This document shows, piece after piece, positions 11,936-22,478 of a DNA stretch of 64,000 bases. The DNA lies in NCBI RefSeq assembly GCF_000382405.1, contig NZ_KB908255.1, positions 248,001 through 312,000 on the forward strand, given 5' to 3'. A program made the translations under genes and the position numbers. How positions within the stretch are numbered: position 1 is the stretch's first letter; each line of letters starts with the position of its first letter. The notes beneath the pieces were generated by a model. The model was not told the DNA's origin, did no database searches, and worked only from the letters and a program-made list of their open reading frames with translations. Origin of the DNA: Mycobacterium sp. 141. GTDB lineage: Bacteria; Actinomycetota; Actinomycetes; Mycobacteriales; Mycobacteriaceae.

Positions 11936-13291
11936 CTAGTCACGGACCAGCACGTGACGCCCGGCCTGGACCATGTCCTCACGCGGAACCACCTTGACGC
12001 GCTCGCGGCCCTGCACCTCGCCCAGCGAGATCTCGTGTGCGTCAAGGCGTTCCCACTCTTCCCAGGTGGTGTAGTCGACGTCCTTGGCGGACAGGTGCGT
12101 GAATATCGCGTCGGGATCGGTGATCTCGGGCACACGCAGCCCGGGCAGGTCGCTGAGCAGGCTGTTGACGGTTTCGGCGGCATCGGACTTGGTGTGTCCG
12201 ATGAGCCCGACAGGACCCCGCTTGATCCAGCCGGTCACGTAGGTCGCGTCGATGAGCGTGCCGTCGATGTCGAGCACGCGGCCGGCGTCGTGCGGGATGA
12301 CCCCGGCGTGGTGATCGAACGGTAGGTCCGCCAGATGCGTCGACAGATAGCCCACCGCGCGATACACGGCCTCGACCGGCCAATCGGTGAATTCGCCGGT
12401 ACCGCGCGCGGTTCCGTCCCCGATCAGCTCGGTGCGTTCGGTGCGTAGCCCCTCGACCCGATCCGTGCCCAGCACCGCGACCGGTGCCTGGCACAGGTGG
12501 ATGTGAATGCGGTGCGCTGCCCCGGTGGATTCGCGCTCCAGATACTTCATCATCGTGTCGACGACGAGCTTGGTCGACTTGGTGCTGTTGATGGCGCGCT
12601 GGCTGGCCTCGTCGATTTCGAAACCCTCCGGATGCACGATGACATCAACGTTCGGAGAGTGTGACAGCTCACGAAATTCCATGGGGCTGAACTTGATCTG
12701 CGCCGGTCCCCGGCGGGCGAACACGTGCACATCGGTCGCCTCGTTGGCCGCCAGGCCCTGGTACACGTTGCCGGCGATCTCGGTCGTGAGTTGTTCGTCG
12801 GCGGGTTTCGCGAGCATGCGGGCGATGTCCAGGGCGACGTTGCCCGCGCCGAGCACCGCAACATTTTTCGCGGTGAGCGGCCAACTCCGTGGCACGTCAG
12901 GATGTCCGTCATACCAGGACACGAAGTCGGCCGCACCGTAGCTGCCGGGGAGTTCGATACCGGGGATGTCCAGGCTTCGATCCGCGCGCGCACCGGTGGA
13001 GAAGATCACCGCGTCGTAGTGGCGGCGCAGTTCGGGCAGCGTGACATCGGTGCCGTAGTGCACGTTGCCGATGAATCTGATCTCGTCCCGCGAGAGCACC
13101 CGGCGCAGCGCCTTGATGATCTCCTTGATGCGCGGATGGTCAGGGGCGACCCCGTACCGGACAAGGCCGTAAGGTGCTGGGAGACGGTCGAATACGTCGA
13201 CGCGCGCGTGTTCGTATTCCTTGGTCAGGGTGTCCGCGGCATAGATTCCTGCCGGGCCTGCACCGATTACCGCTATCTGGATCGTCCTCAT
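11936..13291 (-). CDS. FprA-type ferredoxin/adrenodoxin-like NADP+ reductase
   Basis: A 451-residue FAD flavoprotein of the adrenodoxin reductase/FprA family, which moves electrons between NADPH and ferredoxin. The N-terminus IQIAVIGAGPAGIYAADTL is an FAD-binding Rossmann motif. LPAPYGLVRYGVAPDHPRIK is the family signature, a second GAGNVALDIAR motif binds NADP, and GWIKRGPVGLIGHTKSDA closes the active site. Start ATG 13291 is preferred over an upstream extension because AGGCGG precedes it and the Rossmann motif then sits at the N-terminus. It is probably a paralogue of FprA rather than FprA itself. An IdeR-type box lies 15 bp upstream, suggesting iron-controlled expression. Confidence 0.88.
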   Translation of the reverse strand: MRTIQIAVIGAGPAGIYAADTLTKEYEHARVDVFDRLPAPYGLVRYGVAPDHPRIKEIIKALRRVLSRDEIRFIGNVHYGTDVTLPELRRHYDAVIFSTGARADRSLDIPGIELPGSYGAADFVSWYDGHPDVPRSWPLTAKNVAVLGAGNVALDIARMLAKPADEQLTTEIAGNVYQGLAANEATDVHVFARRGPAQIKFSPMEFRELSHSPNVDVIVHPEGFEIDEASQRAINSTKSTKLVVDTMMKYLERESTGAAHRIHIHLCQAPVAVLGTDRVEGLRTERTELIGDGTARGTGEFTDWPVEAVYRAVGYLSTHLADLPFDHHAGVIPHDAGRVLDIDGTLIDATYVTGWIKRGPVGLIGHTKSDAAETVNSLLSDLPGLRVPEITDPDAIFTHLSAKDVDYTTWEEWERLDAHEISLGEVQGRERVKVVPREDMVQAGRHVLVRD

Positions 13292-13305
13292 AACCGCCTC
13301 ACGTA

Positions 13306-13324
13306 TTAGGTAAGGCAAGCCTAA
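13306..13324 (-). promoter_or_regulatory. IdeR (iron box)-type operator
   Basis: TTAGGTAAGGCAAGCCTAA matches the mycobacterial IdeR consensus TTAGGTTAGSCTAACCTAA at 16 of 19 positions and is nearly palindromic. It lies 15 bp upstream of the reductase start, in the 87-bp space after pgl, where a repressor would block the promoter when iron is plentiful. Confidence 0.7.
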
Positions 13325-13378
13325 ATTACTACCAGGTGTACCTGGCAAGTTTTAAGCGGGAGATCCGCGTCACAAAAC

Positions 13379-14092
13379 TCAGGCGGGCAGCTTGGCGGCG
13401 GCCTGCCGGTCGAGCAGCCACACCGTCCGCTTCCGACCGGTTGCGCCCGCCGCGGGCACGTCGACCGGATCGGCTCCGCCCACTGCGGCGGCCACCGCAT
13501 CGGCCTTCTCGGCGCCGGCCACCACGAGCCATGTCTCACGGGCCCGGTGCACGGCGGGCAGGGTGAGGGTGATGCGCCGGGGTGGCGGCTTGGGTGAGTC
13601 CGTCACCGCGACGACCAGCCGGGTGGTCTCCCGCACGGCCGGGGTGTCCGGGAACAACGAGTTGACGTGTCCCTCGCCGCCCATCCCCAGCAGATGCACA
13701 TCGAATTCCTGGGGCAGCGCCTTCTCGTATGCCGCTGCGGCGCTGTCGATGTCGTCACCGAACTCGCCGTCGCTGGCGGCCATGTGATGCACGTTACCCG
13801 CGGGGATGTTGATGGACTCCAACAGTGCCTCGCGGGCCTGCTTTTCGTTGCGGTCGGCGTCGTCGGCGGGCACGAAGCGGTCGTCGCCCCAGAACAGGTG
13901 AACCTTCGACCAGTCGATCTCGGCCCCGGCGACATGGCGCAGCAGCGCAATGCCGACGGTGCCGCCGGTGAGCACGATGGCCGCCTCACCGCGGCGCGCT
14001 ATCGCCGACGTGATCGCGCCGACCAGTCGAGCGCCCGCCGCGGCCGCCAACTCGTCTGCGTCGACGTACGTTTCGATCACCTGCTCAGACAT
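13379..14092 (-). CDS. pgl: 6-phosphogluconolactonase
   Basis: Hydrolyses 6-phosphogluconolactone, step two of the oxidative pentose phosphate pathway. The 237-residue protein has the family motifs [31 protein letters not shown] and [20 protein letters not shown]. It overlaps opcA by 8 bp and is the last gene of the minus-strand tkt-tal-zwf-opcA-pgl run. Confidence 0.94.
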   Translation of the reverse strand: MSEQVIETYVDADELAAAAGARLVGAITSAIARRGEAAIVLTGGTVGIALLRHVAGAEIDWSKVHLFWGDDRFVPADDADRNEKQAREALLESINIPAGNVHHMAASDGEFGDDIDSAAAAYEKALPQEFDVHLLGMGGEGHVNSLFPDTPAVRETTRLVVAVTDSPKPPPRRITLTLPAVHRARETWLVVAGAEKADAVAAAVGGADPVDVPAAGATGRKRTVWLLDRQAAAKLPA

Positions 14093-14996
14093 ACGTCACC
14101 TTGTCGATTCCCTGCAGCGCTTCGAAATAGATCTCGTCGGCGTCGAGCCGTCGCATATCCTCTGCCAGGCAATCGCGAGTTTCCCTGCGGGCCAGCGGAA
14201 TTCGGGCATCCGGCGCCCCGGTGCGGGTCAACGTGGCGGTGACCCCCTGCTGCGGCCGAGTCAGTGTGATCGTCTCACTGGCCCGGGTCAGCTGAACCTT
14301 CAGCTCGCCCACGGCGCGAGTCACCGGACAATCGATGCGGCTGGCCAGCCACCCGGCCATGATGTCAAGCGCCGGTTCGTCTTTCAGGCCGGACACCAAA
14401 ACGGAGGTGATCGGCTCGAACGGTGCCTGGTCCAGCGTCGCGGACAACAGGGCCCGCCAGTAGGTCACCCGGCTCCACGCCAGGTCGGTGTCACCGGGGG
14501 AGTAGCCGGCCAGCCTGCTCTTGATGCAGGCCAGCGGATTCTCACCGTTGGTGGCATCGGTGATGCGGCGGACGGCCAACTTGCCCAACGGGTCCTGTGC
14601 GGGAACCTTCGGCGCGAGGTCCGGCCACCACGTCACCACCGGGGTGTCGGGGAGCAGGAACGGGATCACCACACTGCTGGCATGGTTGGCCAGCGGTCCG
14701 GACAACCGCAGCACCACCACCTCGTTGGCGCCGGCGTCGCGGCCCACCCGTAGCTGGGCGTCCAGCCGGCCCTCGGTGGTCAGCCGGTCGCCGGGGAGGA
14801 CCACGATGACTCGGCAGGGATGCTCCCGGCTGGCCGCGTTGGCCGCCTCGATCGATTCCTCTAGCAGCGCTTCGGTATCGGGGGCGATGACCAGTGTCAG
14901 CACCCGGCCGAGGGTGATCGCGCCACCCTCCTCGCGCAACGCGACGATCTTCTTGTTGATGGCACCGGTATTAGTGTCGGGTAGATCGACGATCAT
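14085..14996 (-). CDS. opcA: Glucose-6-phosphate dehydrogenase assembly protein OpcA
   Basis: A 303-residue OpcA homologue. OpcA assists assembly or redox activation of G6PDH in cyanobacteria and is found beside zwf in actinobacteria. The start [20 protein letters not shown] fits the family length, and ATG 14996 follows GAGGAACCAAGG. The frame stays open upstream into zwf, but that part is not family-like. The zwf stop is 31 bp away. The spacer contains two similar CCCGTGAG segments ending in GAGGAACCAA, recalling the repeat before the ABC permease gene. Confidence 0.93.
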   Translation of the reverse strand: MIVDLPDTNTGAINKKIVALREEGGAITLGRVLTLVIAPDTEALLEESIEAANAASREHPCRVIVVLPGDRLTTEGRLDAQLRVGRDAGANEVVVLRLSGPLANHASSVVIPFLLPDTPVVTWWPDLAPKVPAQDPLGKLAVRRITDATNGENPLACIKSRLAGYSPGDTDLAWSRVTYWRALLSATLDQAPFEPITSVLVSGLKDEPALDIMAGWLASRIDCPVTRAVGELKVQLTRASETITLTRPQQGVTATLTRTGAPDARIPLARRETRDCLAEDMRRLDADEIYFEALQGIDKVTYV

Positions 14997-15027
14997 TTGA
15001 GTCCTTGGTTCCTCACGGGAGCCCTTC

Positions 15028-16572
15028 TCACGGGCGCCTCCATTCGCGGCCGGTTCGCTGCAGCATCTCGAATGCAGACTCCGGGCCCCAGGTACCGGCT
15101 TCGTACGGGTCCGGCTTGCCATGGGAGGCCCAGTAGTCGAGGGCCGGATCCAGGATCTTCCACGACAATTCGACCTCGGCATTGACCGGGAACAGCGACG
15201 GCTCACCCAGCAGCACATCAAGGATCAGCCGCTCATAGGCCTCCGGCGATTCCTCGGCGAACGCCGACCCGTAGGAGAAGTCCATGCTGACATCGCGGAC
15301 CTCCATGATGTGGCCGGGAACCTTCGACCCGAACCGCAGCGTGATGCCCTCGTCAGGTTGCACCCGGATCACCAGCGCGTTCTCGCCGAGTTCATTGGTC
15401 ATGGTGGCATCGAACGGCAGGTGCGGCGCCCGCTTGAACACCAATGCAATCTCGGTGACCCTGCGGCCCAACCGCTTTCCGGTGCGCAGATAGAACGGCA
15501 CACCGGCCCAGCGACGGGTGTCCACCTCCAGCGTGATGGCCGCGAACGTCTCGGTCGTCGACGTCTTGGAGAAGCCCTCCTCGTCCAACAGGCCGACGAC
15601 CTTCTCGCCACCCTGCCAGCCGGCGACATACTGCCCGCGAGAGGTCGTTTCGTCCAACGGCTCCACCAGCCGCGTCGCCGCGAGCACCTTGATCTTCTCG
15701 GACTGCAGCTCGGCGGGGGAGAAGTTCACCGGCTCCTCCAACGCCGTGAGCGCCAACAGCTGCAACAGGTGGTTCTGGATGACGTCGCGGGCGGCACCGA
15801 CACCGTCGTAGTAGCCGCCACGCCCGCCGAGCCCGATGTCCTCGGCCATGGTGATCTGCACGCTGTCCACATAGTGCGAGTTCCACACTGGTTCGAACAG
15901 TTCGTTGGCGAAGCGCAGGGCCAGGATGTTCTGGACGGTCTCCTTGCCGAGGTAGTGGTCGATACGGAACACCGACGACTCCGGGAAGACGCTGTTGACC
16001 ACGCCGTTGAGTTCCTCGGCGCTCTTGAGGTCATGGCCGAATGGCTTTTCGATGACCACCCGGCTCCAGCTGCCCTCCGGTTTGTCGGCCAGCCCGGACC
16101 TGGAGAGTTGTTCGCAGACCTGCGGGAACGCATTCGGCGGGATCGACAGGTAGAACGCGTGATTACCGCTGGTGCCGCGCTCCACGTCGAGCTTGTGCAG
16201 AGTGTCCTTCAGACGCTCGAAAGACGCCTCGTCGTCGAACGTGCCCTGCACGAACCGGAAACCCTCGGCCAGCCGGTCCCACACCTCCTGACGGAACGGG
16301 GTGCGGGCGTGCGCCTTGACGGCGTCGTAAACGATCTTGCCGAAATCCTCGTCCGCCCAGTCGCGCCGGGCGAACCCGACCAGCGCGAAGCTGGGTGGCA
16401 GCAGGCCGCGGTTGGCCAGGTCGTAGATCGCCGGCATCAGCTTCTTGCGGGCCAAGTCGCCGGTGACGCCGAAGATGACGACCGCACACGGACCCGCGAT
16501 GCGGGGCATGCGCTTGTCACGCTTGTCCCGCAACGGGTTACGCCAGATCGTCGGTGTTTCCGTAGCGCTCAT
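15028..16572 (-). CDS. zwf: Glucose-6-phosphate 1-dehydrogenase
   Basis: Oxidises glucose-6-phosphate with NAD(P)+, the first committed step of the pentose phosphate pathway. The 514-residue protein shows the nucleotide motif [19 protein letters not shown] near residue 32 and the conserved [15 protein letters not shown]. The active-site motif [21 protein letters not shown] is also seen. ATG 16572 overlaps the tal stop (ATGA), so translation is coupled. Confidence 0.97.
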   Translation of the reverse strand: MSATETPTIWRNPLRDKRDKRMPRIAGPCAVVIFGVTGDLARKKLMPAIYDLANRGLLPPSFALVGFARRDWADEDFGKIVYDAVKAHARTPFRQEVWDRLAEGFRFVQGTFDDEASFERLKDTLHKLDVERGTSGNHAFYLSIPPNAFPQVCEQLSRSGLADKPEGSWSRVVIEKPFGHDLKSAEELNGVVNSVFPESSVFRIDHYLGKETVQNILALRFANELFEPVWNSHYVDSVQITMAEDIGLGGRGGYYDGVGAARDVIQNHLLQLLALTALEEPVNFSPAELQSEKIKVLAATRLVEPLDETTSRGQYVAGWQGGEKVVGLLDEEGFSKTSTTETFAAITLEVDTRRWAGVPFYLRTGKRLGRRVTEIALVFKRAPHLPFDATMTNELGENALVIRVQPDEGITLRFGSKVPGHIMEVRDVSMDFSYGSAFAEESPEAYERLILDVLLGEPSLFPVNAEVELSWKILDPALDYWASHGKPDPYEAGTWGPESAFEMLQRTGREWRRP

Positions 16573-17684
16573 TTCTTCGCAGCGTCAAGCTGGCCCTGGG
16601 TTGCGTCGAGCAGTTCCTGCCATGACTTCTCGAACTTGTCCAGGCCCTCGTCCTCGAGAAGCTTGAACACGTCGGCCAGATCGATGCCGACCGCGGCGAG
16701 CTTGTCGAAGGTCTCCTGCGAGGCCGCAGCCGTGCCGGAGATCGTGTCCCCGGTCACGACACCATGGTCGGCGACGGCCTCGATGGTCTTCTCCGGCATG
16801 GTGTTCACGGTGTTGGGGGCCACCAGCTCGGTCACGTACAGCGTGTCCGAGTAGTCCGGGTTCTTCACACCCGTCGAGGCCCACAGTGGCCGCTGCACCC
16901 GCGCGCCGTCGGCCTTCAGCGCCGCGAAGCGCTTACCGCCGAACACCTCTTCGTAGGCGGCGTAGGCCAGGCGAGCGTTGGCGACACCGGCCTGTCCACG
17001 CAGCGCGAGGGCCTCCGCGGAACCGATCTTCTCCAGCCGGGCATCGATCTCGGTGTCCACGCGGGAGACGAAAAACGATGCGACGGAATGGATCTTGGAA
17101 AGGTCGTGACCGGCTTCGCGAGCCTTCTCCAGACCCTCCAGGTAGGCGTCCATGACGGCCCGGTGCCGCTCGACCGAGAAGATCAGCGTGACGTTCACCG
17201 AGATACCCTCGGCGATCACCGCGGCGATGGCCGGCAGGCCGGCCAGCGTCGCGGGGATCTTGATCAGCACGTTGGGCCGGTCGACGATCTTAAACAGCTC
17301 GATCGCCTGCAGGATCGTCTTGTCCGTATCGTGGGCCAGCCGCGGGTCGACCTCGATGGACACCCGGCCGTCCACGCCGTCGGACGCCTCGTACGTCTTG
17401 GCCAGCACGTCGCACGCGTTGCGTACGTCGTCGGTCGTGACGGTACGGATCGTGGCGTCCACATCGGCGCCCCGCTGCGCGAGCTCGGTGACCTGCGCGT
17501 CGTAAGCGGTGCCCTTGGACAGTGCGGCCTGGAAGATCGACGGGTTCGTGGTGACGCCGACGACGCTGCGGGTGTTGATCAGGTCAGTGAGGTTGCCTGA
17601 CTGCAGCCGCTCACGCGACAGGTCGTCGAGCCAAACGGACACGCCCGCGGCACTCAGCGCCGCGAGATTCGGGTTCTGAGTCAT
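16569..17684 (-). CDS. tal: Transaldolase
   Basis: Transfers a dihydroxyacetone unit between sugar phosphates in the non-oxidative pentose phosphate branch. The 371-residue length is that of the long actinobacterial transaldolases. It has [17 protein letters not shown], the Schiff-base lysine in [15 protein letters not shown], and [16 protein letters not shown] good AGAAGGCG ribosome-binding site precedes ATG 17684. tkt ends 15 bp upstream. Confidence 0.96.
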   Translation of the reverse strand: MTQNPNLAALSAAGVSVWLDDLSRERLQSGNLTDLINTRSVVGVTTNPSIFQAALSKGTAYDAQVTELAQRGADVDATIRTVTTDDVRNACDVLAKTYEASDGVDGRVSIEVDPRLAHDTDKTILQAIELFKIVDRPNVLIKIPATLAGLPAIAAVIAEGISVNVTLIFSVERHRAVMDAYLEGLEKAREAGHDLSKIHSVASFFVSRVDTEIDARLEKIGSAEALALRGQAGVANARLAYAAYEEVFGGKRFAALKADGARVQRPLWASTGVKNPDYSDTLYVTELVAPNTVNTMPEKTIEAVADHGVVTGDTISGTAAASQETFDKLAAVGIDLADVFKLLEDEGLDKFEKSWQELLDATQGQLDAAKK

Positions 17685-17699
17685 GATTCGCCTTCTTTA

Positions 17700-19790
17700 C
17701 TAGTTGTTCAGGGATCGTTCCGCTGCGGCCACCACGGCTTCGGGGGTGAATCCGAACTCGCGGAACAACGTCTTGTCGTCGGCCGATGCGCCGTAGTGCT
17801 CGATGGACACGATCTCACCGGTGTCACCGACCAGCTTGTGCCACGGCTGGGCGATACCGGCCTCGACCGCGACCCTCGCCGACACGCTCGGTGGCAGCAC
17901 CGAGTCGCGGTACTCCTGTGGCTGGTTCTCGAACCATTCCACACACGGCATCGACACCACGCTGGCCGTAACGCCCTTGTCGGCCAACGACTTCTGCGCC
18001 GCGACCGCCAGCTGCAGTTCCGAGCCGGTGGCGATGATGACCACGTCGGGGTCCTCGTCGGAGGCGCCACCGAGCACGTAGCCGCCGCGGGCCACGCCCT
18101 CAGCGTCGGTGCCCTCCAGTACCGGCACACCCTGCCGGGTCAGGATCAACCCCACGGGTCCGGTGTTGGCCCCGCGCTCCAGCACGGCCTTCCATGCGTA
18201 GGCGGTCTCGTTCGGGTCGCCCGGGCGCACCACCGACAGGTTCGGGATCGCCCGCAGCGCCGCCACGTGCTCGATCGGCTGATGGGTCGGGCCGTCCTCG
18301 CCCAGCCCGATCGAATCGTGCGTCCACACGTAGATCGGGTCGATGTCCATCAGGGCGGCCAGCCGCACCGACGGGCGCATGTAATCGGCGAACTGCAGGA
18401 ACGTGCCGCCGTAGGCCCGGGTTGGGCCGTGCAGCACGATGCCGGCCAGGATGGCGCCCATCCCATGCTCGCGGATGCCGAAGTGCAAGTTGCGGCCGTA
18501 CCAGCTCATGGTCCAGTCATGGGTCGACTGCGACGGCGGGCCGAACGACATGGCGCCCTTGATGATGGTGTTGTTGCTCCCGGCGAGGTCGGCCGAACCG
18601 CCCCACAGCTCGGGCAGCTTCGGCCCGACGGCGGACAGCACCGCACCGGAGGCGGCGCGGGTGGCCACCGGCTTGGAGTCGGTTTCCCAGTGCGGCAGGT
18701 CGGCGTCCCAGCCCTCGGGCAGCTCACGGGCCAACAGGCGGTCCAGCAGCGCCTTGCGCTCCGGTTCCCGCTTGGCCCAGGCGTCGAAGGAGACCTGCCA
18801 CTCGTCGTGCGCCTGCTTGCCGCGGGCCACGAGTTCGCGAGTGTGGGCGATGACATCGGCACGCACATCGAAGGACTTGTCGGGATCGAAACCGAGGACC
18901 TTCTTGGTCGCCGCGACCTCATCGGCGCCCAGCGCCGCGCCGTGCACGTCGCCGGTGTTCATCTTGGTGGGCGACGGGTAGCCGATGATGGTGCGCACCG
19001 CGATGAACGACGGCTTGTCCGTGACCTTCTTGGCCTCGGCGATGGCCGCTTCGATGGCTACGACATCCTCGCCACCCTCGACCTCCTGGACATGCCAGCC
19101 GTAGGCGCGGTAGCGGGCCGGGGTGTCCTCGGTCAGGGCGATCTGGGTGTCGTGCTCGATGGAGATCTTGTTGTCGTCCCAGAAGACGATGAGGTTGCCC
19201 AGCTGCTGCGTGCCGGCCAGCGACGACGCCTCGCTGGTGACGCCCTCCTCGATGTCACCGTCGGAGGCGATCACATAGATGTAGTGGTCGAACGGGCTCT
19301 CGCCGGGAGCAGCGTCCGGGTCGAACAGGCCGCGCTCGTAGCGGGCGGCCATGGCCATCCCGACCGCGGAGGCCAGGCCTTGACCCAACGGACCGGTGGT
19401 GATCTCGACACCCTTGGTGTGGCGGTACTCGGGATGTCCCGGGGTCAGCGAACCCCAGGTGCGCAGTGCCTCGATGTCGGCCAGTTCCAGGCCGAAACCG
19501 CCGAGGTACAGCTGGAGGTACAAGGTCAAGCTGGAGTGCCCACACGACAGCACAAACCGGTCGCGGCCGATCCAATGAGTGTCGCTGGGATCGTGGCGCA
19601 TCTGGCGCTGGAACAGCGTGTAGGCCAGGGGAGCCAGACTCATGGCGGTACCCGGGTGCCCGTTGCCCACCTTCTGCACCGCGTCGGCGGCCAGCACGCG
19701 GACGGTGTCGACGGCGACCGAGTCGAGGTCCGTCCAGTCGTTCGGGTGGTTCGGGCGGGTCAGGGCGGAGATCTCTTCGACGGTGGTCAC
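17700..19790 (-). CDS. tkt: Transketolase
   Basis: A thiamine-diphosphate enzyme moving two-carbon units between pentose phosphate sugars. The 696-residue protein has KVGNGHPGTAMSLAP at the N-terminus and the ThDP motif region YVIASDGDIEEGVTSEASSL. The pyrimidine-domain segment DSIGLGEDGPTHQPIEH is also seen. The start is GTG with GGAGCGAC upstream. It is the first gene of the run down to pgl, and a strong hairpin lies in its leader. Confidence 0.97.
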   Translation of the reverse strand: MTTVEEISALTRPNHPNDWTDLDSVAVDTVRVLAADAVQKVGNGHPGTAMSLAPLAYTLFQRQMRHDPSDTHWIGRDRFVLSCGHSSLTLYLQLYLGGFGLELADIEALRTWGSLTPGHPEYRHTKGVEITTGPLGQGLASAVGMAMAARYERGLFDPDAAPGESPFDHYIYVIASDGDIEEGVTSEASSLAGTQQLGNLIVFWDDNKISIEHDTQIALTEDTPARYRAYGWHVQEVEGGEDVVAIEAAIAEAKKVTDKPSFIAVRTIIGYPSPTKMNTGDVHGAALGADEVAATKKVLGFDPDKSFDVRADVIAHTRELVARGKQAHDEWQVSFDAWAKREPERKALLDRLLARELPEGWDADLPHWETDSKPVATRAASGAVLSAVGPKLPELWGGSADLAGSNNTIIKGAMSFGPPSQSTHDWTMSWYGRNLHFGIREHGMGAILAGIVLHGPTRAYGGTFLQFADYMRPSVRLAALMDIDPIYVWTHDSIGLGEDGPTHQPIEHVAALRAIPNLSVVRPGDPNETAYAWKAVLERGANTGPVGLILTRQGVPVLEGTDAEGVARGGYVLGGASDEDPDVVIIATGSELQLAVAAQKSLADKGVTASVVSMPCVEWFENQPQEYRDSVLPPSVSARVAVEAGIAQPWHKLVGDTGEIVSIEHYGASADDKTLFREFGFTPEAVVAAAERSLNN

Positions 19791-19825
19791 TACGTCGCTC
19801 CTAAAGTTCTGAATCGATTATGCCG

Positions 19826-19851
19826 AGCCGTGCGCGGTCGAGCGCACGGCT
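19826..19851 (-). promoter_or_regulatory. Perfect 10-bp inverted repeat in the tkt leader
   Basis: AGCCGTGCGC, loop GGTCGA, then GCGCACGGCT. It lies 35 bp upstream of the tkt GTG. In RNA it would form a stable stem before the ribosome-binding site; in DNA it could be an operator. No regulator can be assigned. Confidence 0.45.
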
Positions 19852-20414
19852 TCCTGAGACACCTTAGCGTGAGTCCACCTGATGAGCTGAGATCAGCCCA
19901 GATTCAGCCCGGATTCGGTCGTGGCGGATCGTGATTTTCGCTTTGTGAGCGTGCCGGGACGCTGCTCTGGCCAACTTTTCCGCTTTGTTCGGGTCGGGCC
20001 TCGCGGCGGATTGTGAGGCGGCGGTCGATTCAGGTCGCGGCCGGGATCCAGCCATCACCGCCTATATAAGCCCACCAGATGCTCATCGGACACCGACTCG
20101 AGTCGGCGGGCATGACCGAACATGAACTCGCGCAACAAGGTTGCGACTGACCGGAGGCGCCTTCTCTTGAACCGGGCTACTGCTGCTTCAGGAGAGCCGA
20201 TGATCCCAGCTCAGGCAGCGCGACGCCGCCCGTGTCCGCCGAAATCGGTCGTTGGGTCGACGCTTGGTGCTGCGGGCTCATCCGAGGTAGGCCCGTTGGC
20301 CTGCGATCACCCGGCCGTTTACCTGAATCGACCCTGCGGTGACGGGCACTCAGGCTCGCGGTCTACCATCGTCCGTAGTAGAAGTCGCTTGCTGTCACCC
20401 GAGGAGTTATTTGC
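19852..20414 (+). other. Intergenic space between divergent tkt and ctaB
   Basis: About 560 bp without a supported gene. Two short open frames here (about 64 codons minus, 98 codons plus) have arginine/serine-rich compositions typical of chance GC-rich frames. The TATATAAG stretch near 20062 is a possible promoter. A GAGGAG ribosome-binding site for ctaB lies at the right edge. As I recall M. tuberculosis has a PE_PGRS gene at this spot; none is present here. Confidence 0.5.
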
Positions 20415-21341
20415 GTGAGCATTCGCGAGCGCCGTTCCCTCGGTGGCGCGCCGAGCCGCATACGCACCACTTTTCTGGCGTATCTGGCACTCACCAAGCC
20501 GCGTGTCATCGAACTGCTGCTGGTGACGGCTATCCCCGCGATGCTGTTCGCGCATCGCGGTGTCGTTGACCCACTGCTGATCCTGAACACGCTGATCGGC
20601 GGCATGATGGCCGCTGCAGGTGCCAACACGCTCAACTGCGTGGCCGATGCCGACATCGACAAGGTGATGAAGCGCACCGCCCGCCGGCCACTGGCCCGGG
20701 CTTCGGTGCCCACCCGCCACGCGCTGATCTTCGGCTTGGTGCTCACGGTGGCGTCGTTCGCCTGGCTGTGGTGGACCACCAACCTGCTGTCGGGGCTGTT
20801 GGGCCTGGCCACGATCGCGTTCTACGTCTTCGTCTACACCCTTCTGCTCAAGCGGCGCACCTCGCAGAACGTGGTGTGGGGTGGTGCGGCCGGATGCATG
20901 CCGGTGATGATCGGCTGGTCGGCGGTCACCGGAACCATCCAGTGGCCCGCGTTGGTGATGTTCCTGGTCATTTTCTTTTGGACGCCGCCGCACACCTGGG
21001 CACTAGCGATGCGCTACAAGGATGACTACAAGGCGGCCGGGGTGCCGATGCTGCCCGCAGTGGCCACCGAGCAGCACGTGACCAAGCAGATCGTCATCTA
21101 TACCTGGCTCACCGTGGTGACGACGCTCGTGCTGGCGCTGGCCACCGGCTGGCTGTACGCGTCGGTCGCGGTGCTTGCCGGAGCATGGTTCCTGGTGATG
21201 GCTCATCAGCTGTACTCCGGAGTGAAGCGCGGCGAGCCCGTCAAGCCGCTGCGGCTGTTCCTGCAGTCCAACAACTACCTCGCGGTGGTGTTCTGCGCGC
21301 TGGCCGTGGACTCAGCGCTCGCCTTGCCGACACTGTTCTGA
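20415..21341 (+). CDS. ctaB: Protohaem IX farnesyltransferase (haem O synthase)
   Basis: Attaches a farnesyl group to haem B to make haem O for cytochrome oxidase. The 308-residue UbiA-family membrane protein has about nine predicted membrane segments. The prenyl-diphosphate motif [19 protein letters not shown] lies near residue 73, and a second Asp-rich loop is [16 protein letters not shown]. The GTG start follows CGAGGAG at about 9 nt. Haem O is the substrate of CtaA, encoded 2 kb downstream. Confidence 0.96.
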   Translation: MSIRERRSLGGAPSRIRTTFLAYLALTKPRVIELLLVTAIPAMLFAHRGVVDPLLILNTLIGGMMAAAGANTLNCVADADIDKVMKRTARRPLARASVPTRHALIFGLVLTVASFAWLWWTTNLLSGLLGLATIAFYVFVYTLLLKRRTSQNVVWGGAAGCMPVMIGWSAVTGTIQWPALVMFLVIFFWTPPHTWALAMRYKDDYKAAGVPMLPAVATEQHVTKQIVIYTWLTVVTTLVLALATGWLYASVAVLAGAWFLVMAHQLYSGVKRGEPVKPLRLFLQSNNYLAVVFCALAVDSALALPTLF

Positions 21342-21353
21342 TCCGGCAATCCC

Positions 21354-21368
21354 CGGGGCGAAACCCCG
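21354..21368 (+). terminator. Short hairpin between convergent ctaB and quinone reductase genes
   Basis: CGGGG, loop CGAAA, CCCCG sits in the 52-bp gap between the two convergent stop codons and could terminate from both sides. The stem is only 5 bp, so support is modest. Confidence 0.35.
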
Positions 21369-21393
21369 AGCGTATTCGGTCAACGCTGCCGAT

Positions 21394-22368
21394 TCAGGGC
21401 ACCAGGACGATCGAACCCACGGTCTTACGACCCTGCAGGTCCGTGTGGGCCTGGGCCGCTTCGGCGAGCGGGTAGCGGCCACCGACGGTGATGTTGATGG
21501 TCCCGTTGGCGATCGCATTGATCAGTTCTCCGGCCCGCCACGAGAATTCGTCGGGCGTGCGGGTGTAGTGCGCCAGTGTCGGCCGGGTGAGGAACACCGA
21601 TCCCGACGAGTTGAGGCGCTGCGGGTCAACCGGCGGAACCGGACCGCTGGCCGCGCCGAACAGAGCAAGCGTGCCGCGCACCGCCAGGCTGGCCAGGCTC
21701 GCGTCGAACGTGGACTTGCCGACACCGTCGTAGACAGCGGCGACCCCGAGACCGCCGGTGAGGTCGCGGATCTCCTCGGCGAATTCTGCCGGGTCATCGG
21801 GGTAGTCGAGCACCTCGACAGCACCGGCCTGCCGGGACAATTGGGCCTTTTCCGGTGTCGACGCCGTGGTGATCACCCGGGTGCCGATGCTGGTCGCCCA
21901 CTGCGTGAGGATCAACCCGACGCCGCCGGCGCCCGCGTGCAGCAGGACGGTGTCCGACGGCTGCACCGGATAGGTCGACTTGATGAGGTAGTGCGCGGTC
22001 ATACCCTTGAGCAATGCGGAAGCCACCGCGTCCGGAGCCACGCGGTCCGGTACGTAGGCACTGAAATCTGCCGGGGCAACGCAGTACTCGGCATAGGCCC
22101 CGGTGGCGTTGGCGGTCACCACCCGGTCGCCTACGGCGAGTGCCGCCACATCGTCACCGATTGCGGCGACCGTGCCGCACACCTCGGTGCCGACGACGAA
22201 CGGCAGCTCGCGCGGATAGAGGCCGGACCGGAAGTAGGTGTCGATGAAGTTGACGCCGATTGCCTCGGCCTTGATCAGTATCTCGCCCGGGCCAGGGGTG
22301 GGCTCGGACAGTTCGATGAACTTGAGGACCTCGGGTCCACCGGTCTCGGCGACTTCGATCGCGTGCAT
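21394..22368 (-). CDS. qor: Zinc-less quinone oxidoreductase (MDR superfamily)
   Basis: A 324-residue NADPH:quinone oxidoreductase-like enzyme. It has the GroES-like N-terminal domain (IGVNFIDTYFRSGLYPRELPF), the nucleotide motif HAGAGGVGLILTQWA near residue 150, and no structural zinc cysteine cluster. Start MHAIEVAETGGPEVL was chosen by family fit; an ATG three codons upstream is also possible. Physiological substrate is unknown. It is convergent with ctaB and divergent from the ATP-grasp gene. Confidence 0.9.
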   Translation of the reverse strand: MHAIEVAETGGPEVLKFIELSEPTPGPGEILIKAEAIGVNFIDTYFRSGLYPRELPFVVGTEVCGTVAAIGDDVAALAVGDRVVTANATGAYAEYCVAPADFSAYVPDRVAPDAVASALLKGMTAHYLIKSTYPVQPSDTVLLHAGAGGVGLILTQWATSIGTRVITTASTPEKAQLSRQAGAVEVLDYPDDPAEFAEEIRDLTGGLGVAAVYDGVGKSTFDASLASLAVRGTLALFGAASGPVPPVDPQRLNSSGSVFLTRPTLAHYTRTPDEFSWRAGELINAIANGTINITVGGRYPLAEAAQAHTDLQGRKTVGSIVLVP

Positions 22369-22478
22369 GCTGACCATCCTGCCAAGTGCTGGCAGTTCCC
22401 GTGCTCCGCGACGCGCAGCCAGGGCCCGTGACACCCTTGTAAGTGGCCCGTCGACCGGTACCGACCATGGAGGCTTGT

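Noticed and set aside
15121..16854. 577-codon plus-strand frame opposite zwf
   Set aside because: Shadow of the zwf gene with no recognisable motif.
17796..19934. 712-codon plus-strand open frame opposite tkt
   Set aside because: Antisense shadow of transketolase; composition and lack of any domain show it is not a gene.
20122..20418. 98-codon frame before ctaB
   Set aside because: Low-complexity Arg/Ser/Pro composition, no homologue recognised, and it overlaps the ctaB ribosome-binding site.
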